From the NCBI GenBank assembly GCA_023227945.1, contig JALOCC010000025.1, positions 1-26,271 on the forward strand: 26,271 nt of DNA, read 5' to 3'. The notes under the pieces were generated by a model, which saw only the letters and a list, made by a program, of their open reading frames with translations, did not search any database and had not been told where the DNA came from. The position numbers and the translations under genes were made by a program. The DNA comes from Candidatus Omnitrophota bacterium (lineage in GTDB: Bacteria; Omnitrophota; Gorgyraeia; Duberdicusellales; 4484-171). Below are positions 15,871-23,915 of this stretch, in pieces. Every line of letters starts with the position of its first letter. Within the stretch, counting starts at the first letter, position 1.

Positions 15871-16944
15871 ATGAGGATACTGCTTATCTCAACCCACTTA
15901 AATGCCGGTGGTATTTCCCGTTATATACTCACGCTCGCCAAAGGCCTTAAAAAAAACGGGCACGAGGTGTGGGTTTCATGCGCACCACACGGAGAGTGGC
16001 TTACGAGGCTAGAGGAAGAAGGCATCTCCTATATAACCATACCGATAAAAACAAAATCTATATTAAGCATAAAGATATTAATTTCCTTTTTCATCCTCGC
16101 TAAATTCATAAAAAAAGAAAAAATCGATATCATTCATTCTAACAGCCGGGTTACCCAGTTCTTAGGGTTTCTTTTGTATAAATTCACGCGCGTTCCATAT
16201 GTAGCCACTTTCCACGGATTTTACCGTAAAAGCCATGCCAGAAAAACATTAAAATTCGAAGGATTACGAACCATTGCAATCAGCCAAAATGTAAAAACGC
16301 ATTTATCACAGGATTTAAATATCCCGGAAGAAAAAATACGGGTTGTTTATAACGGTGTTTGCCGCGAGGAATTTTCCCTCCGTAAAAAAACAAAAACAGA
16401 TTACGGGTTCAAAGAAAATGATTTTGTCATCGGCATCCTGGGGCGGTTTTCCGAAGAAAAAGGGCATTTCCTGGCGATTGAAGCATTTAAGCTTCTCTCA
16501 GACAAGCATAGCAACGTCTATCTTGCAATATCAGGCAAAGGAAGGCTCAAGGAAGAACTAAAAACGTTCATAAGACTAACCGATATTGAAAATAGAACAA
16601 AATTCTTTGACATGGAAGCTAAGGATTTTCTTGATATTCCGGATATATTGATTGTTCCCTCAAGAAGAGAAGGATTCGGCTATGTCATAATAGAAGCATT
16701 ATTAAAAGAAGTCCCGGTAATTGCCTTTAACGGTGGGGCTATTTCTGAAATAATAAAAAATGAGAAGAACGGTTTACTTTTTAATAAATATGAAGGTTTT
16801 TGCTTAAAACAAGCGATAGAACAGCTTATGTCTGATAGGCCGCTGCGGGAAAGAATCGTAAAAAAAGCAAAAGAAGACGCACAGATTTTCTCAATGGAGA
16901 ATATGGCATTAAACACGGAAAAGGTATACAAAGAAGTCTTATGA
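15871..16944 (+). CDS. GT4 glycosyltransferase
   Basis: This 357-residue cytoplasmic GT-B enzyme belongs to the GT4 family, retaining glycosyltransferases using nucleotide-sugar donors. Signatures are LISTHLNAGGISRYILTLAKGL at the acceptor end (two stretches around residues 5-26), IHSNSRVTQFLG, VVYNGV before the linker, GRFSEEKGHFLAIEAF, and the donor-site EGFGYVIIEALLKEVPVIAF with GGAISEIIKNEKNGLL. The sugar and acceptor cannot be read. Its place between core glycosyltransferases suggests LPS core or another surface glycan. It follows the fusion gene by 13 bases and overlaps the deacetylase by four (ATGA). Confidence 0.88.
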   Translation: MRILLISTHLNAGGISRYILTLAKGLKKNGHEVWVSCAPHGEWLTRLEEEGISYITIPIKTKSILSIKILISFFILAKFIKKEKIDIIHSNSRVTQFLGFLLYKFTRVPYVATFHGFYRKSHARKTLKFEGLRTIAISQNVKTHLSQDLNIPEEKIRVVYNGVCREEFSLRKKTKTDYGFKENDFVIGILGRFSEEKGHFLAIEAFKLLSDKHSNVYLAISGKGRLKEELKTFIRLTDIENRTKFFDMEAKDFLDIPDILIVPSRREGFGYVIIEALLKEVPVIAFNGGAISEIIKNEKNGLLFNKYEGFCLKQAIEQLMSDRPLRERIVKKAKEDAQIFSMENMALNTEKVYKEVL

Positions 16945-17759
16945 AATTTAAGGCGCATGACCAAAAATCAAAAACCGGAAAGAATCAATCAAAAGCATTT
17001 TGCGTAAGAATAATTTTTGGCCTAATTTTAGTTATCGCTTTTACATTCTATGCATATATATATATTAATTATAAGACCCCTATACTTATGTATCATTCCT
17101 TTGATGATTCCCGGATTAAAGACTTTGCAGCAGTTTCTAATGCAAATTTTTATAAGCAAATGAAGTTTATAAAAGAAAAAGGCTATAAAGTTATATCTTT
17201 GAATAATTATTGCCAGTTACTCAAAGATAAAAAGCCTATATCGAAGAATTTGGTTGTATTAACAATTGATGACGGATATAAAGATAATTTAGAAGCTATA
17301 GAAATATTGAAAAAATTTGATTTTCCGGCGACCTTATTTATAACCGTTGACCGTATAGGAAAACCGGGATTTCTCTCGGAAAAAGATATACGCTTAATTT
17401 TACAGGAAACAAAAATAACCATAGGTTCGCATACGGCAACGCATCCTGACCTCCCTCAAGTTTCAGACGCAGAACTTAAAAACGAAATTTCTAGCCCAAA
17501 ACATAAGCTTGCGCGGCAATTCACAACCAAAATAGAAACCATAGCTTATCCGGGAGGAGCATACGATGAAAGGGCATTGAAGGAAGTTGAAAGCGCAGGA
17601 TATCTTTGCGCTTGCACAACAAACAGAGGATTTTCCAAAAAACTTAACAGATTCTCCCTACGCAGGGTAAAAATGACCAATCGCGATACCGAGTTTAGCC
17701 TTTGGTCTAAATTGAGCGGTTTTTATAACTTTTTCAAAAAACCTAAGAAACCGTATTAA
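16941..17759 (+). CDS. Membrane-anchored polysaccharide deacetylase (NodB domain, CE4)
   Basis: The 272-residue protein has a basic N-terminus, one transmembrane helix (about 23-43) and then a NodB homology domain, so the catalytic part is probably outside the cytoplasm. LMYHSF (49-54) is the usual opening of this subgroup. The metal and catalytic motif TIDDGY is at 108-113 (Asp110 and Asp111). The metal-binding SHTATH at 163-168 supplies His164 and His168, and AYPGG lies at 202-206. CE4 enzymes remove N- or O-acetyl groups from glycans. In an LPS operon the target may be an N-acetylated sugar of the core or a lipid-linked glycan, but peptidoglycan cannot be excluded. ATGA overlap upstream, one base to the next gene. 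Confidence 0.88.
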   Translation: MKFKAHDQKSKTGKNQSKAFCVRIIFGLILVIAFTFYAYIYINYKTPILMYHSFDDSRIKDFAAVSNANFYKQMKFIKEKGYKVISLNNYCQLLKDKKPISKNLVVLTIDDGYKDNLEAIEILKKFDFPATLFITVDRIGKPGFLSEKDIRLILQETKITIGSHTATHPDLPQVSDAELKNEISSPKHKLARQFTTKIETIAYPGGAYDERALKEVESAGYLCACTTNRGFSKKLNRFSLRRVKMTNRDTEFSLWSKLSGFYNFFKKPKKPY

Positions 17760-17760
17760 G

Positions 17761-18771
17761 ATGAAACGAATTCTTGTCGTAAATGTAAACTGGCTTGGCG
17801 ATGCGATAATGACGACACCCGCCTTTAAGGCAATAAAAGAAAAATTCCCTTCTTCTTTTGTCGCAGTAACGGCGCCTGAAAGAGTAAAAGAGGTATTCAG
17901 CGATAATCCCCATATCGATGAAGTAATAATTTTTGATGAAAAGAAAAACCAAAAAGCTTTTTCACAAAAATTACGTTTCATACAACAATTACGAGCAAAA
18001 AAGTTTGACACAGCTTTTCTTATACACCGTTCATTTACTCGTGCCCTTATCTGTCTTCTTTCCGGAATAAAGGTAAGAATCGGCTACAGAAGGCTTAAGA
18101 ATATATTCATAGTAAACAAGATGATTAATCCACCGGCAAAAAATATACATAAACAGGATTATTACCTATATCTATTTGAAAAAGCTGCAATAGCTATTGC
18201 CGATAAGTTGCCCAAAGTGTATATTCAACAGCAAATACAGGAAAAATACAAAGCCGACATATCTATCATACGCCAAAAACACACCTATCTTGTAGGCGTG
18301 AATCCTTCTGCAAACTGGCTGCTTAAACAATGGCCCCAAGAAAACTTTGCAATACTTTGCGATAAGCTCATAAGAGAATTAAACTGCGGCATTCTTTTTA
18401 TCGGTGCCAAGATTGATACAGCTATAGTCGACGGAGTTATTAATAAAATGGTAGGGGATGCCTATAATTTCTGCGCAAAAACAAATATAAAAGAACTTGC
18501 AGCAATAATAAAAAATGTTGATTTGTTTATATCCAATGACTCTGGCCCGGCACATTTATCTGCCTCGCTTGGAGTTAACACCCTTGTATTATTCGGGCCA
18601 ACATCGTCCAAGCTTAGTGCGCCACGCGGCAAGGCAGTACAAATCTTAGAGAAATCCATACATTGCGAAATACCGTGCTATAGTACAAGCTGCCAGGACA
18701 ATCTTTGCATAAAAAATATAACAGTAGAGGACGCCTACATCAAAGCAAAAGAGTTTTTGAAAAATGTTTAA
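17761..18771 (+). CDS. GT9 glycosyltransferase, heptosyltransferase II (WaaF)-like
   Basis: The 336-residue protein starts with the GT9 signature RILVVNVNWLGDAIMTTPAF, which is closest to lipopolysaccharide heptosyltransferase II among the paralogs here. Asp13-region LGD is the expected catalytic loop. The second half has NPSANWLLKQWP, FISNDSGPAHLSASLG and LFGPTS, the nucleotide-sugar site of heptosyltransferases. A four-cysteine tail (CEIPCYSTSCQDNLC, bases about 18664-18710) precedes the C-terminal helix. The reaction would be transfer of a heptose, or another sugar, from an ADP-sugar to the inner core. No heptose biosynthesis gene is seen in the window, so the sugar is inferred. It overlaps the next gene by eight bases. 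Confidence 0.88.
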   Translation: MKRILVVNVNWLGDAIMTTPAFKAIKEKFPSSFVAVTAPERVKEVFSDNPHIDEVIIFDEKKNQKAFSQKLRFIQQLRAKKFDTAFLIHRSFTRALICLLSGIKVRIGYRRLKNIFIVNKMINPPAKNIHKQDYYLYLFEKAAIAIADKLPKVYIQQQIQEKYKADISIIRQKHTYLVGVNPSANWLLKQWPQENFAILCDKLIRELNCGILFIGAKIDTAIVDGVINKMVGDAYNFCAKTNIKELAAIIKNVDLFISNDSGPAHLSASLGVNTLVLFGPTSSKLSAPRGKAVQILEKSIHCEIPCYSTSCQDNLCIKNITVEDAYIKAKEFLKNV

Positions 18772-19702
18772 AAACATAATCGTAAACCTGCCAAGCAATA
18801 TCGGAGATACTATTTTAACGCTTCCAGCTCTCAACCGGCTCCACTTAAACTACCCGCAGGCAAAATTAACTTTAATTTGCTCAAAACAAACACAAGAGTT
18901 TCTTTCGCATTACTCTGATGCTAACGAAACGCTTCTCTTCGATAAACGCTGGCCGGCAATGCGAAAATTTAAATTTTCGCTTAGCTTACGCCAAAAATAC
19001 GACCTTATTGTCGATTTTAAAAATTCACTTTTACCATTATTTACCGGGGCGAAACGAACTCCATTTTTTAGAAAGTTTACGAAAAACTTGCCCGCAAAAG
19101 ATAGATATCTTTATCTGATAAAAGATATCGCGCCAATTGATGCAAAAAAAACTGCACAATTTTTACTCACGGAAGACGAAGAAAAAAAATGGAAATTGCC
19201 GCAAATTGAACAATCCGTATTCGTTGCCTGCGCATCGAATGCGCTTCAAAAACGCTACCCCTATAACCTACTTAAAGAACTTGTAAAAAATCTTGCCAAA
19301 CGCACGCCGGTTACGATATTGGGGCAGGAAGCAGACAGACAATTCTATAAAGATATTTTAAACATTCCCGGCGTAAATGACCTTGTCGGAAAAACAAAAA
19401 TCCACGAAGTCTTTTATCTTCTAACGGCATACGCGCGCTTACTTGTATGCGTAGATTCAAGCATAATGCATATCGCAAGCTACCTTGACATACCAATAGT
19501 AGCAATGTTTGGGCAAACCAGCGTTCTTAAATACGGCCCTTGGTCAAAAAAATATATTGTAGTGAAAAGAGACGACCTCGATTGTGTGCCTTGCGAAAAT
19601 CCACATTGCCGGTTTAATCATGAATGCATGGAAATAGACCCAAAGCGCGTGCTTAGCGCGATAGATAAATTAAACCCAAATAATCATGGAACAAATACGT
19701 AA
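18764..19702 (+). CDS. GT9 glycosyltransferase, divergent
   Basis: This is the shortest GT9 of the set (312 residues). The N-terminal loop is present as NLPSNIGDTILTLPALNRL. The motif normally written D(T/S)GP.H near the donor site reads VDSSIMHIASYLDIP, so the Gly-Pro pair is missing. The tail CVPCENPHCRFNHEC and the ending CMEIDPKRVLSAI are conserved. A heptosyltransferase-like enzyme of uncertain donor is the best call. Its start overlaps the previous gene by eight bases and its 3' end overlaps the following gene by 17, so its product is made as part of the same operon. Confidence 0.85.
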   Translation: MFKNIIVNLPSNIGDTILTLPALNRLHLNYPQAKLTLICSKQTQEFLSHYSDANETLLFDKRWPAMRKFKFSLSLRQKYDLIVDFKNSLLPLFTGAKRTPFFRKFTKNLPAKDRYLYLIKDIAPIDAKKTAQFLLTEDEEKKWKLPQIEQSVFVACASNALQKRYPYNLLKELVKNLAKRTPVTILGQEADRQFYKDILNIPGVNDLVGKTKIHEVFYLLTAYARLLVCVDSSIMHIASYLDIPIVAMFGQTSVLKYGPWSKKYIVVKRDDLDCVPCENPHCRFNHECMEIDPKRVLSAIDKLNPNNHGTNT

Positions 19703-20711
19703 AAAAATATTAATAATGCGTACGGATAGATTAGGGGATGTAATTCTCTCTACGCCCGCGATAGCAAACTTACGTAAATTCTATCCCGATAGCTATATTG
19801 CCTTTCTCTGCAGGCCATACACAAAAGAAGTTATAGAAGGCAATCCCCATCTAGATGAAATTATTATCTATGACAAAAATAAAGAACATAAAAGCATTTT
19901 TGCATCAATAAAATTCTGCCTTGCCTTGCGTAAAAAAAAGTTTGATACTGTTTTTATCTTAAATCCAAATAACCGCTCAAACATAATTGCATTATTTGCT
20001 GGTATTCCAGAGCGTATTGGGTTAAACCGGAAAATGGGTAGGCTGTTGACTCATCCTATAGAAGATAAGAAACATGAAGGAAAAAAACACGAGCTGGAAT
20101 ATACTTTGGACATCCTAAAAGAAGCCGGGGTTACAATTACAGAGAAACACACTTATTTTCCGATAAAAAAAGAATCGGAGGAACGGATAGAGGATTTGCT
20201 CGTAACGCATGGGATAAAAAATAATTCATTTTTAGTGATTCATCCTTCTGCCTCATGCCCGTCAAAACGCTGGCCGCAGGATTACTTCGTAAAACTGATA
20301 AGATTAATAAACGAAAGAACAAACTTAAGAATAGTTTTAATAAGTGCAGAGAATGAAAAGAAATTTGCTGATAGCCTGGTAAAAGAAAAAAATACAATAG
20401 ACCTAAGAGGGATTTTAAGCATTTCGGATATAGGTGCGCTTCTTAAACGCTCAAAACTATTCATATCAAACGATTCAGGGCCTGTGCATATTGCGGCAAG
20501 CTTAAATTGCCCTGTGATTTCTATCTTCGGAAGGAATGACCCAGGCCTTTCACCTGTACGTTGGAGGCCGCTTGGTGAAAAATCATTTTATATCCATAAA
20601 GGAAATTCTTGCAAAAATTGCCTAGCTCATAATTGCGTTTTGGGTTTTCTGTGCCTTAAATCCATAACACCGGAAGAAGTATTTGCTTTGGCCTTAAAAA
20701 TATTAGAATAA
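19686..20711 (+). CDS. GT9 glycosyltransferase (ADP-heptose:LPS heptosyltransferase-like)
   Basis: The 341-residue protein carries ILIMRTDRLGDVILSTPAI at the N-terminus, HPSASCPSKRWPQDYF in the middle, FISNDSGPVHIAASLNCPVISIFG at the donor site, and the cysteine tail CKNCLAHNCVLGFLC. All are standard for heptosyltransferase-type GT9 enzymes. The ATG at 19686 overlaps the previous gene by 17 bases; an internal ATG at the MRTDRLGD position is possible but would remove the first beta-strand, so the longer form is preferred. It is the last gene of the LPS operon. No clear terminator follows; a promoter for the next gene lies in the 57-base gap. Confidence 0.88.
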   Translation: MEQIRKKILIMRTDRLGDVILSTPAIANLRKFYPDSYIAFLCRPYTKEVIEGNPHLDEIIIYDKNKEHKSIFASIKFCLALRKKKFDTVFILNPNNRSNIIALFAGIPERIGLNRKMGRLLTHPIEDKKHEGKKHELEYTLDILKEAGVTITEKHTYFPIKKESEERIEDLLVTHGIKNNSFLVIHPSASCPSKRWPQDYFVKLIRLINERTNLRIVLISAENEKKFADSLVKEKNTIDLRGILSISDIGALLKRSKLFISNDSGPVHIAASLNCPVISIFGRNDPGLSPVRWRPLGEKSFYIHKGNSCKNCLAHNCVLGFLCLKSITPEEVFALALKILE

Positions 20712-20748
20712 AGTTTGGAATCAAAAATCTAATGCGTCATAAAAAAAC

Positions 20749-20757
20749 TGCTATAAT
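20749..20757 (+). promoter_or_regulatory. Extended -10 promoter, near-leaderless
   Basis: TGcTATAAT (20749-20757) is a perfect -10 hexamer with the TGn extension. No good -35 lies 16-18 bases upstream, which extended -10 promoters do not need. Transcription would start near 20764, only about five bases before the ATG at 20769. The mRNA would therefore be leaderless or nearly so. Confidence 0.5.
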
Positions 20758-20768
20758 ATGCTTATAAG

Positions 20769-21956
20769 ATGAAAAAGGTTAAGCGGATTTTAATTATATC
20801 TTCCGACAAACACTTAAGCGATATTCTTCATTTCTGTTTCGACGGCTGGGGATACGAAGTTTTTGTACACGAACCGAACATAGACGATATAATTGTAATT
20901 AAAAAAATATCACCTGACGCGATAGTAATAGACGTACATTCTGCAACCAAATCGCATCTTGAAATATGCAGGCTCCTTAAAGAAGATTTCATTACCGCTC
21001 TTATACCTATAATTGCTTTAATAAATAAAAGGCAGCTTAGAGAACAGCTTCTCACCTTAAAACAAGGAGTCGATGATTACTTGATAAAGCCTCCCGACCC
21101 ACTGGACTTAAGAACACGCATAGAAATCGCGATAAAACGCTCGCAGTATAGCTTTTATTCAAGCCCTTTAACCGGGCTTCCGGGTGCGCGGCTCATCGAA
21201 GATATCGTGAAAGAAAGAATCGAAAAAAATACTCCTTTTTCTTTCGCCCATATAGACATCGATAACTTTAAATCCTTTAATGATGTTTACGGCTACATAA
21301 AAGGCGACAAAGCCCTTATGCAAACTGCCTACATACTTTACAGCGTAATCAAGAAAATCGGAAATGCTGATGATTTTATGGGCCATATAGGCGGTGATGA
21401 TTTTGTTTTTATCACAACTCCCGATAAACATAAGGAAATTTGCCGCTATTTTATTTTTATGTTTGATAACCTTATACCGTACCACTACTCAAAAAAAGAT
21501 AGGGAACAGAACTTCGTAATTGCACGTAACCGTGCAAAACAGATAAGAAAAATGCCCCTTATGAGTGTAACAATAGCTGTAGTGAATAAAAATAAACCAA
21601 ATGAATTCAAGAATATAGTAGAAATCAACGAGAGGATAGCAGAGGTAAAAAAATATTTGAAAACTGTTCCGGGCAGCAAGTTTATGGCAGACAGGCGTAC
21701 TTCTACCAATGACAAAGAAGACCTGCAGGTTTATAAAAAAGAGGACTTCTTTATAAACTCATACAAACCGATAGGCCAAATCCTAATCGAACAACATAAG
21801 ATAACCGGGGCACAGCTGGAAGAAGCCCTTACGGCAAATTGGAAGAGAGGAATAATACTGGGAGAAATACTTCGAGATTGCGGCTTTGTAACCGAAGAGG
21901 ACATTGAAAAAGCTTTAAAGATACAAAAAGAAATTCTTGAAAAATCGCGCAGCTGA
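20769..21956 (+). CDS. Response regulator with GGDEF-type domain (GGDDF) and GspE/MshE N-terminal-like tail
   Basis: The 395-residue cytoplasmic protein has three parts. Residues 4-123 are a receiver domain with the likely phosphoacceptor Asp55 (IVIDVHS) and Lys107 (LIKPP); the usual acidic pair is reduced to one clear Asp13. Residues about 130-310 are a diguanylate cyclase fold. SSPLTGLPGARLIE, HIDIDNFKSFNDVYGY and GD180 keep the metal- and GTP-contacting residues. The signature is GGDDF (208-212), with Asp in place of the fourth-position Glu, and there is no RxxD inhibitory site. Residues about 338-390 hold two copies of an LG..L......T...L..AL pattern like the N-terminal domain of GspE/MshE ATPases; the second copy is better kept. 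It may make or sense c-di-GMP, or act only as a scaffold. Confidence 0.82.
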   Translation: MKKVKRILIISSDKHLSDILHFCFDGWGYEVFVHEPNIDDIIVIKKISPDAIVIDVHSATKSHLEICRLLKEDFITALIPIIALINKRQLREQLLTLKQGVDDYLIKPPDPLDLRTRIEIAIKRSQYSFYSSPLTGLPGARLIEDIVKERIEKNTPFSFAHIDIDNFKSFNDVYGYIKGDKALMQTAYILYSVIKKIGNADDFMGHIGGDDFVFITTPDKHKEICRYFIFMFDNLIPYHYSKKDREQNFVIARNRAKQIRKMPLMSVTIAVVNKNKPNEFKNIVEINERIAEVKKYLKTVPGSKFMADRRTSTNDKEDLQVYKKEDFFINSYKPIGQILIEQHKITGAQLEEALTANWKRGIILGEILRDCGFVTEEDIEKALKIQKEILEKSRS

Positions 21957-21980
21957 CCTATAAAACTTTCCGTTTTTGTC

Positions 21981-22008
21981 TTGACAGGAAAAGGTTTATT
22001 GCTATACT
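21981..22008 (+). promoter_or_regulatory. Sigma70-type promoter of the hydrogenase-type operon
   Basis: TTGACA (21981-21986) and TATACT (22003-22008) are separated by 16 bases. Both hexamers are near consensus. Transcription would start near 22015, giving a leader of about 50 bases that contains the palindrome at 22041-22058. Confidence 0.7.
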
Positions 22009-22040
22009 ATCTAAATCCATTTTTTTTATTTTGAAATTGA

Positions 22041-22058
22041 TTGTGAAAAAATTCACAA
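22041..22058. promoter_or_regulatory. Rex-type operator (perfect TTGTGAA-N4-TTCACAA)
   Basis: The sequence is a perfect inverted repeat of TTGTGAA and TTCACAA around four A. This equals the published consensus for Rex, the repressor that senses the NADH/NAD+ ratio. It lies about 26 to 43 bases downstream of the predicted transcription start and eight bases before the first ATG of the operon. The same bases also fit a CRP-type site (TGTGA-N6-TCACA), which is the main alternative. The function of the downstream genes favours Rex. Confidence 0.75.
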
Positions 22059-22065
22059 AAGACCA

Positions 22066-23106
22066 ATGATCAACAAATATTTATATATAAAAAACAACAA
22101 TTTTTTAAGGCTTCTGGATAATTTATCTGCGGATTATAAAGTATTTACACCACAAGAAACACGAAAAAACTATTTCTGGAAAGAATATAAAGGCGCCTTT
22201 GAATTCTCTAAATACCGCTCAGTAACGAACCTCAGGCAATTCTTTACGCCTGCCGTAGAACAAATCGATAACTATTTTGGCTCGAATAAAGCTCAAGAAA
22301 GAAAACCCATCTGCATCGTTGGCGCAAAGGCATGCGACCTCGGGAATGCCCTTAAAATACACGATTATGTTTTCCTTGAAGGAGACGTTGATAGTGCCTA
22401 TAAACAACTAAGAGAAAAAAATCTCATAATTTCCAGTGACTGTACTGCCTTTAAGGAAACTTGCTTCTGCCTTGCCTTGGGTAATATGCCATACCCGGAA
22501 GAATTATTCGATTTAAACATTTCATGCGTAAACGATGGTTACCTTGTGGAAATCGGTTCTAAAAAAGGAGAAGGTACTGTAGCTTCAAATAAAAGCCTTT
22601 TTGAAACAGTAAATGACACAACACTTAAAGAACGTGAGAATAACCGAAATAGCGTAACGAAAGAATTCCGCTGTCAAATAGAACCCCTGGAATTTCCGAA
22701 AGATTCATTGCTTTATAATCTTATAAAAAACGGTTACGGCGATAAATTATGGCCTGAAGAAGCTTTAAAATGCGTTGAATGCGGCGCTTGCATTATGAAC
22801 TGCCCAACCTGCCATTGTTTTCTTTTATTTGATACAAAAGATAAGGACGGATATTTCAAGGGAAGGGTTTGGGACGGTTGCCAATATAAAAATTTCACAC
22901 GCGTTGCCGGAGGCGCTAATGCGCTTAGGCTACGCGAACAAAGACTGCGTAACCGTTATATCAAAAAATTCGAATTTTTCCCTGAAAGAATAAAATTATA
23001 TGCCTGCACGGGATGCGGTAGGTGCGTTGAAGGCTGCCCTGCGAAAATAGATATACGAAAAATTTTTAAGCTACTCAACGAAAATCAAAATAGCGCTAAA
23101 AAATGA
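22066..23106 (+). CDS. Sulfhydrogenase beta / anaerobic sulfite reductase A-like Fe-S subunit
   Basis: The 346-residue protein belongs to the 4Fe-4S dicluster subunits typified by the beta subunit of archaeal sulfhydrogenase and AsrA. It has the N-terminal RQFFTPAVE segment, ICIVGAKACDLGNAL (82-96) and SSDCTAFKETCFC (123-135). Two [4Fe-4S] sites lie near the C-terminus: CVECGACIMNC (Cys236, 239, 242, 246, followed by PTCHC) and CTGCGRCVEGCP (Cys314, 317, 320, 324). Such subunits carry electrons between the flavin subunit and the hydrogenase or reductase core. No strong Shine-Dalgarno precedes the ATG, which begins right after the operator. The 3' end overlaps the next gene by four bases (ATGA). 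Confidence 0.83.
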   Translation: MINKYLYIKNNNFLRLLDNLSADYKVFTPQETRKNYFWKEYKGAFEFSKYRSVTNLRQFFTPAVEQIDNYFGSNKAQERKPICIVGAKACDLGNALKIHDYVFLEGDVDSAYKQLREKNLIISSDCTAFKETCFCLALGNMPYPEELFDLNISCVNDGYLVEIGSKKGEGTVASNKSLFETVNDTTLKERENNRNSVTKEFRCQIEPLEFPKDSLLYNLIKNGYGDKLWPEEALKCVECGACIMNCPTCHCFLLFDTKDKDGYFKGRVWDGCQYKNFTRVAGGANALRLREQRLRNRYIKKFEFFPERIKLYACTGCGRCVEGCPAKIDIRKIFKLLNENQNSAKK

Positions 23107-23915
23107 GCATATATCTACCGAATAAAGCAACAATTACCAATATAATCGAGGAAACCCCGACAATAAAAACTTTTGTCTTTAAGCCTGTTGATTCTTTTTC
23201 TTTTAAAACAGGCCAATTTATTGAATTAAGCTATCCGGGTATAGGCGAAGCGCCCTTTACGCCGTCTTCTGACCCAAATAATAAAAAAGCTTTCGAGGTA
23301 ACCATAATGAAGGTAGGCAAAGTAACGGAACTGTTTCATAAAGCAAAAATAGGGGATTGTTTAGGCATGCGCGGGCCTTACGGAAACGGCTATCCGGTTG
23401 ATAGTTTTAAAAACAAAGAACTTTTGATAGTTGGCGGAGGCGTGGGCTTAGCACCACTGCGCTCATTGATTTATGCCCTTTACAACCGCATAAATGATTT
23501 TAAAAAAATAGTTATATGCTACGGGGCACGCAGCCCTCAGGATATTGTATATAAATATCTTCTTGAAGAGTTTAAAAAACCAAAAAATGTAGAATTCAGG
23601 CTTACTGTCGATAGAGCCGACAACACCTGGAAAGGAAACGTAGGTATTGTGACAACTCTTTTAGAAAAATTGCCTTTGGATATTAAACAAGCCACGGGTA
23701 TAGTTTGCGGGCCGCCGATTATGATGAAATTCGCAAGCCTTAAACTCTTAGAACTGGGTTTTTCTCCAAAAAACATACACTTATCCATGGAAAAGAACAT
23801 GAGTTGCGGCTTGGGTAAATGCGGCCATTGCCGGCTTGGCAAATACTATATATGTAAAGACGGCCCTGTTTTTATATTCGATGATATAAAAGATATGTGG
23901 GACATTTGGGATTAG
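23103..23915 (+). CDS. Sulfhydrogenase gamma / AsrB-like FAD-NAD(P)H oxidoreductase
   Basis: The 270-residue protein is a ferredoxin-NADP+ reductase-type flavoprotein. The FAD domain occupies about 1-100 (FKTGQFIELSYPG, RGPYGNGYP). The NAD(P) domain has IVGGGVGLAPLRS (109-121) and CGPPIMM (202-208). A C-terminal [2Fe-2S] motif of the dihydroorotate dehydrogenase electron-transfer type is given by Cys235, Cys240, Cys243 and Cys251. This is the pyridine-nucleotide end of the sulfhydrogenase and Asr complexes. With the preceding beta-like subunit it would pass electrons between NAD(P)H and the Fe-S chain. NAD versus NADP specificity is not readable. A repeat separates it from the next gene. Confidence 0.87.
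   Translation: MSIYLPNKATITNIIEETPTIKTFVFKPVDSFSFKTGQFIELSYPGIGEAPFTPSSDPNNKKAFEVTIMKVGKVTELFHKAKIGDCLGMRGPYGNGYPVDSFKNKELLIVGGGVGLAPLRSLIYALYNRINDFKKIVICYGARSPQDIVYKYLLEEFKKPKNVEFRLTVDRADNTWKGNVGIVTTLLEKLPLDIKQATGIVCGPPIMMKFASLKLLELGFSPKNIHLSMEKNMSCGLGKCGHCRLGKYYICKDGPVFIFDDIKDMWDIWD

Noticed and set aside
22041..22058. Reading the palindrome as the stem of a terminator
   Set aside because: A 7-bp AT-rich stem with no following T-tract, placed just before the operon's first ATG, is not a terminator. An operator explains it better.
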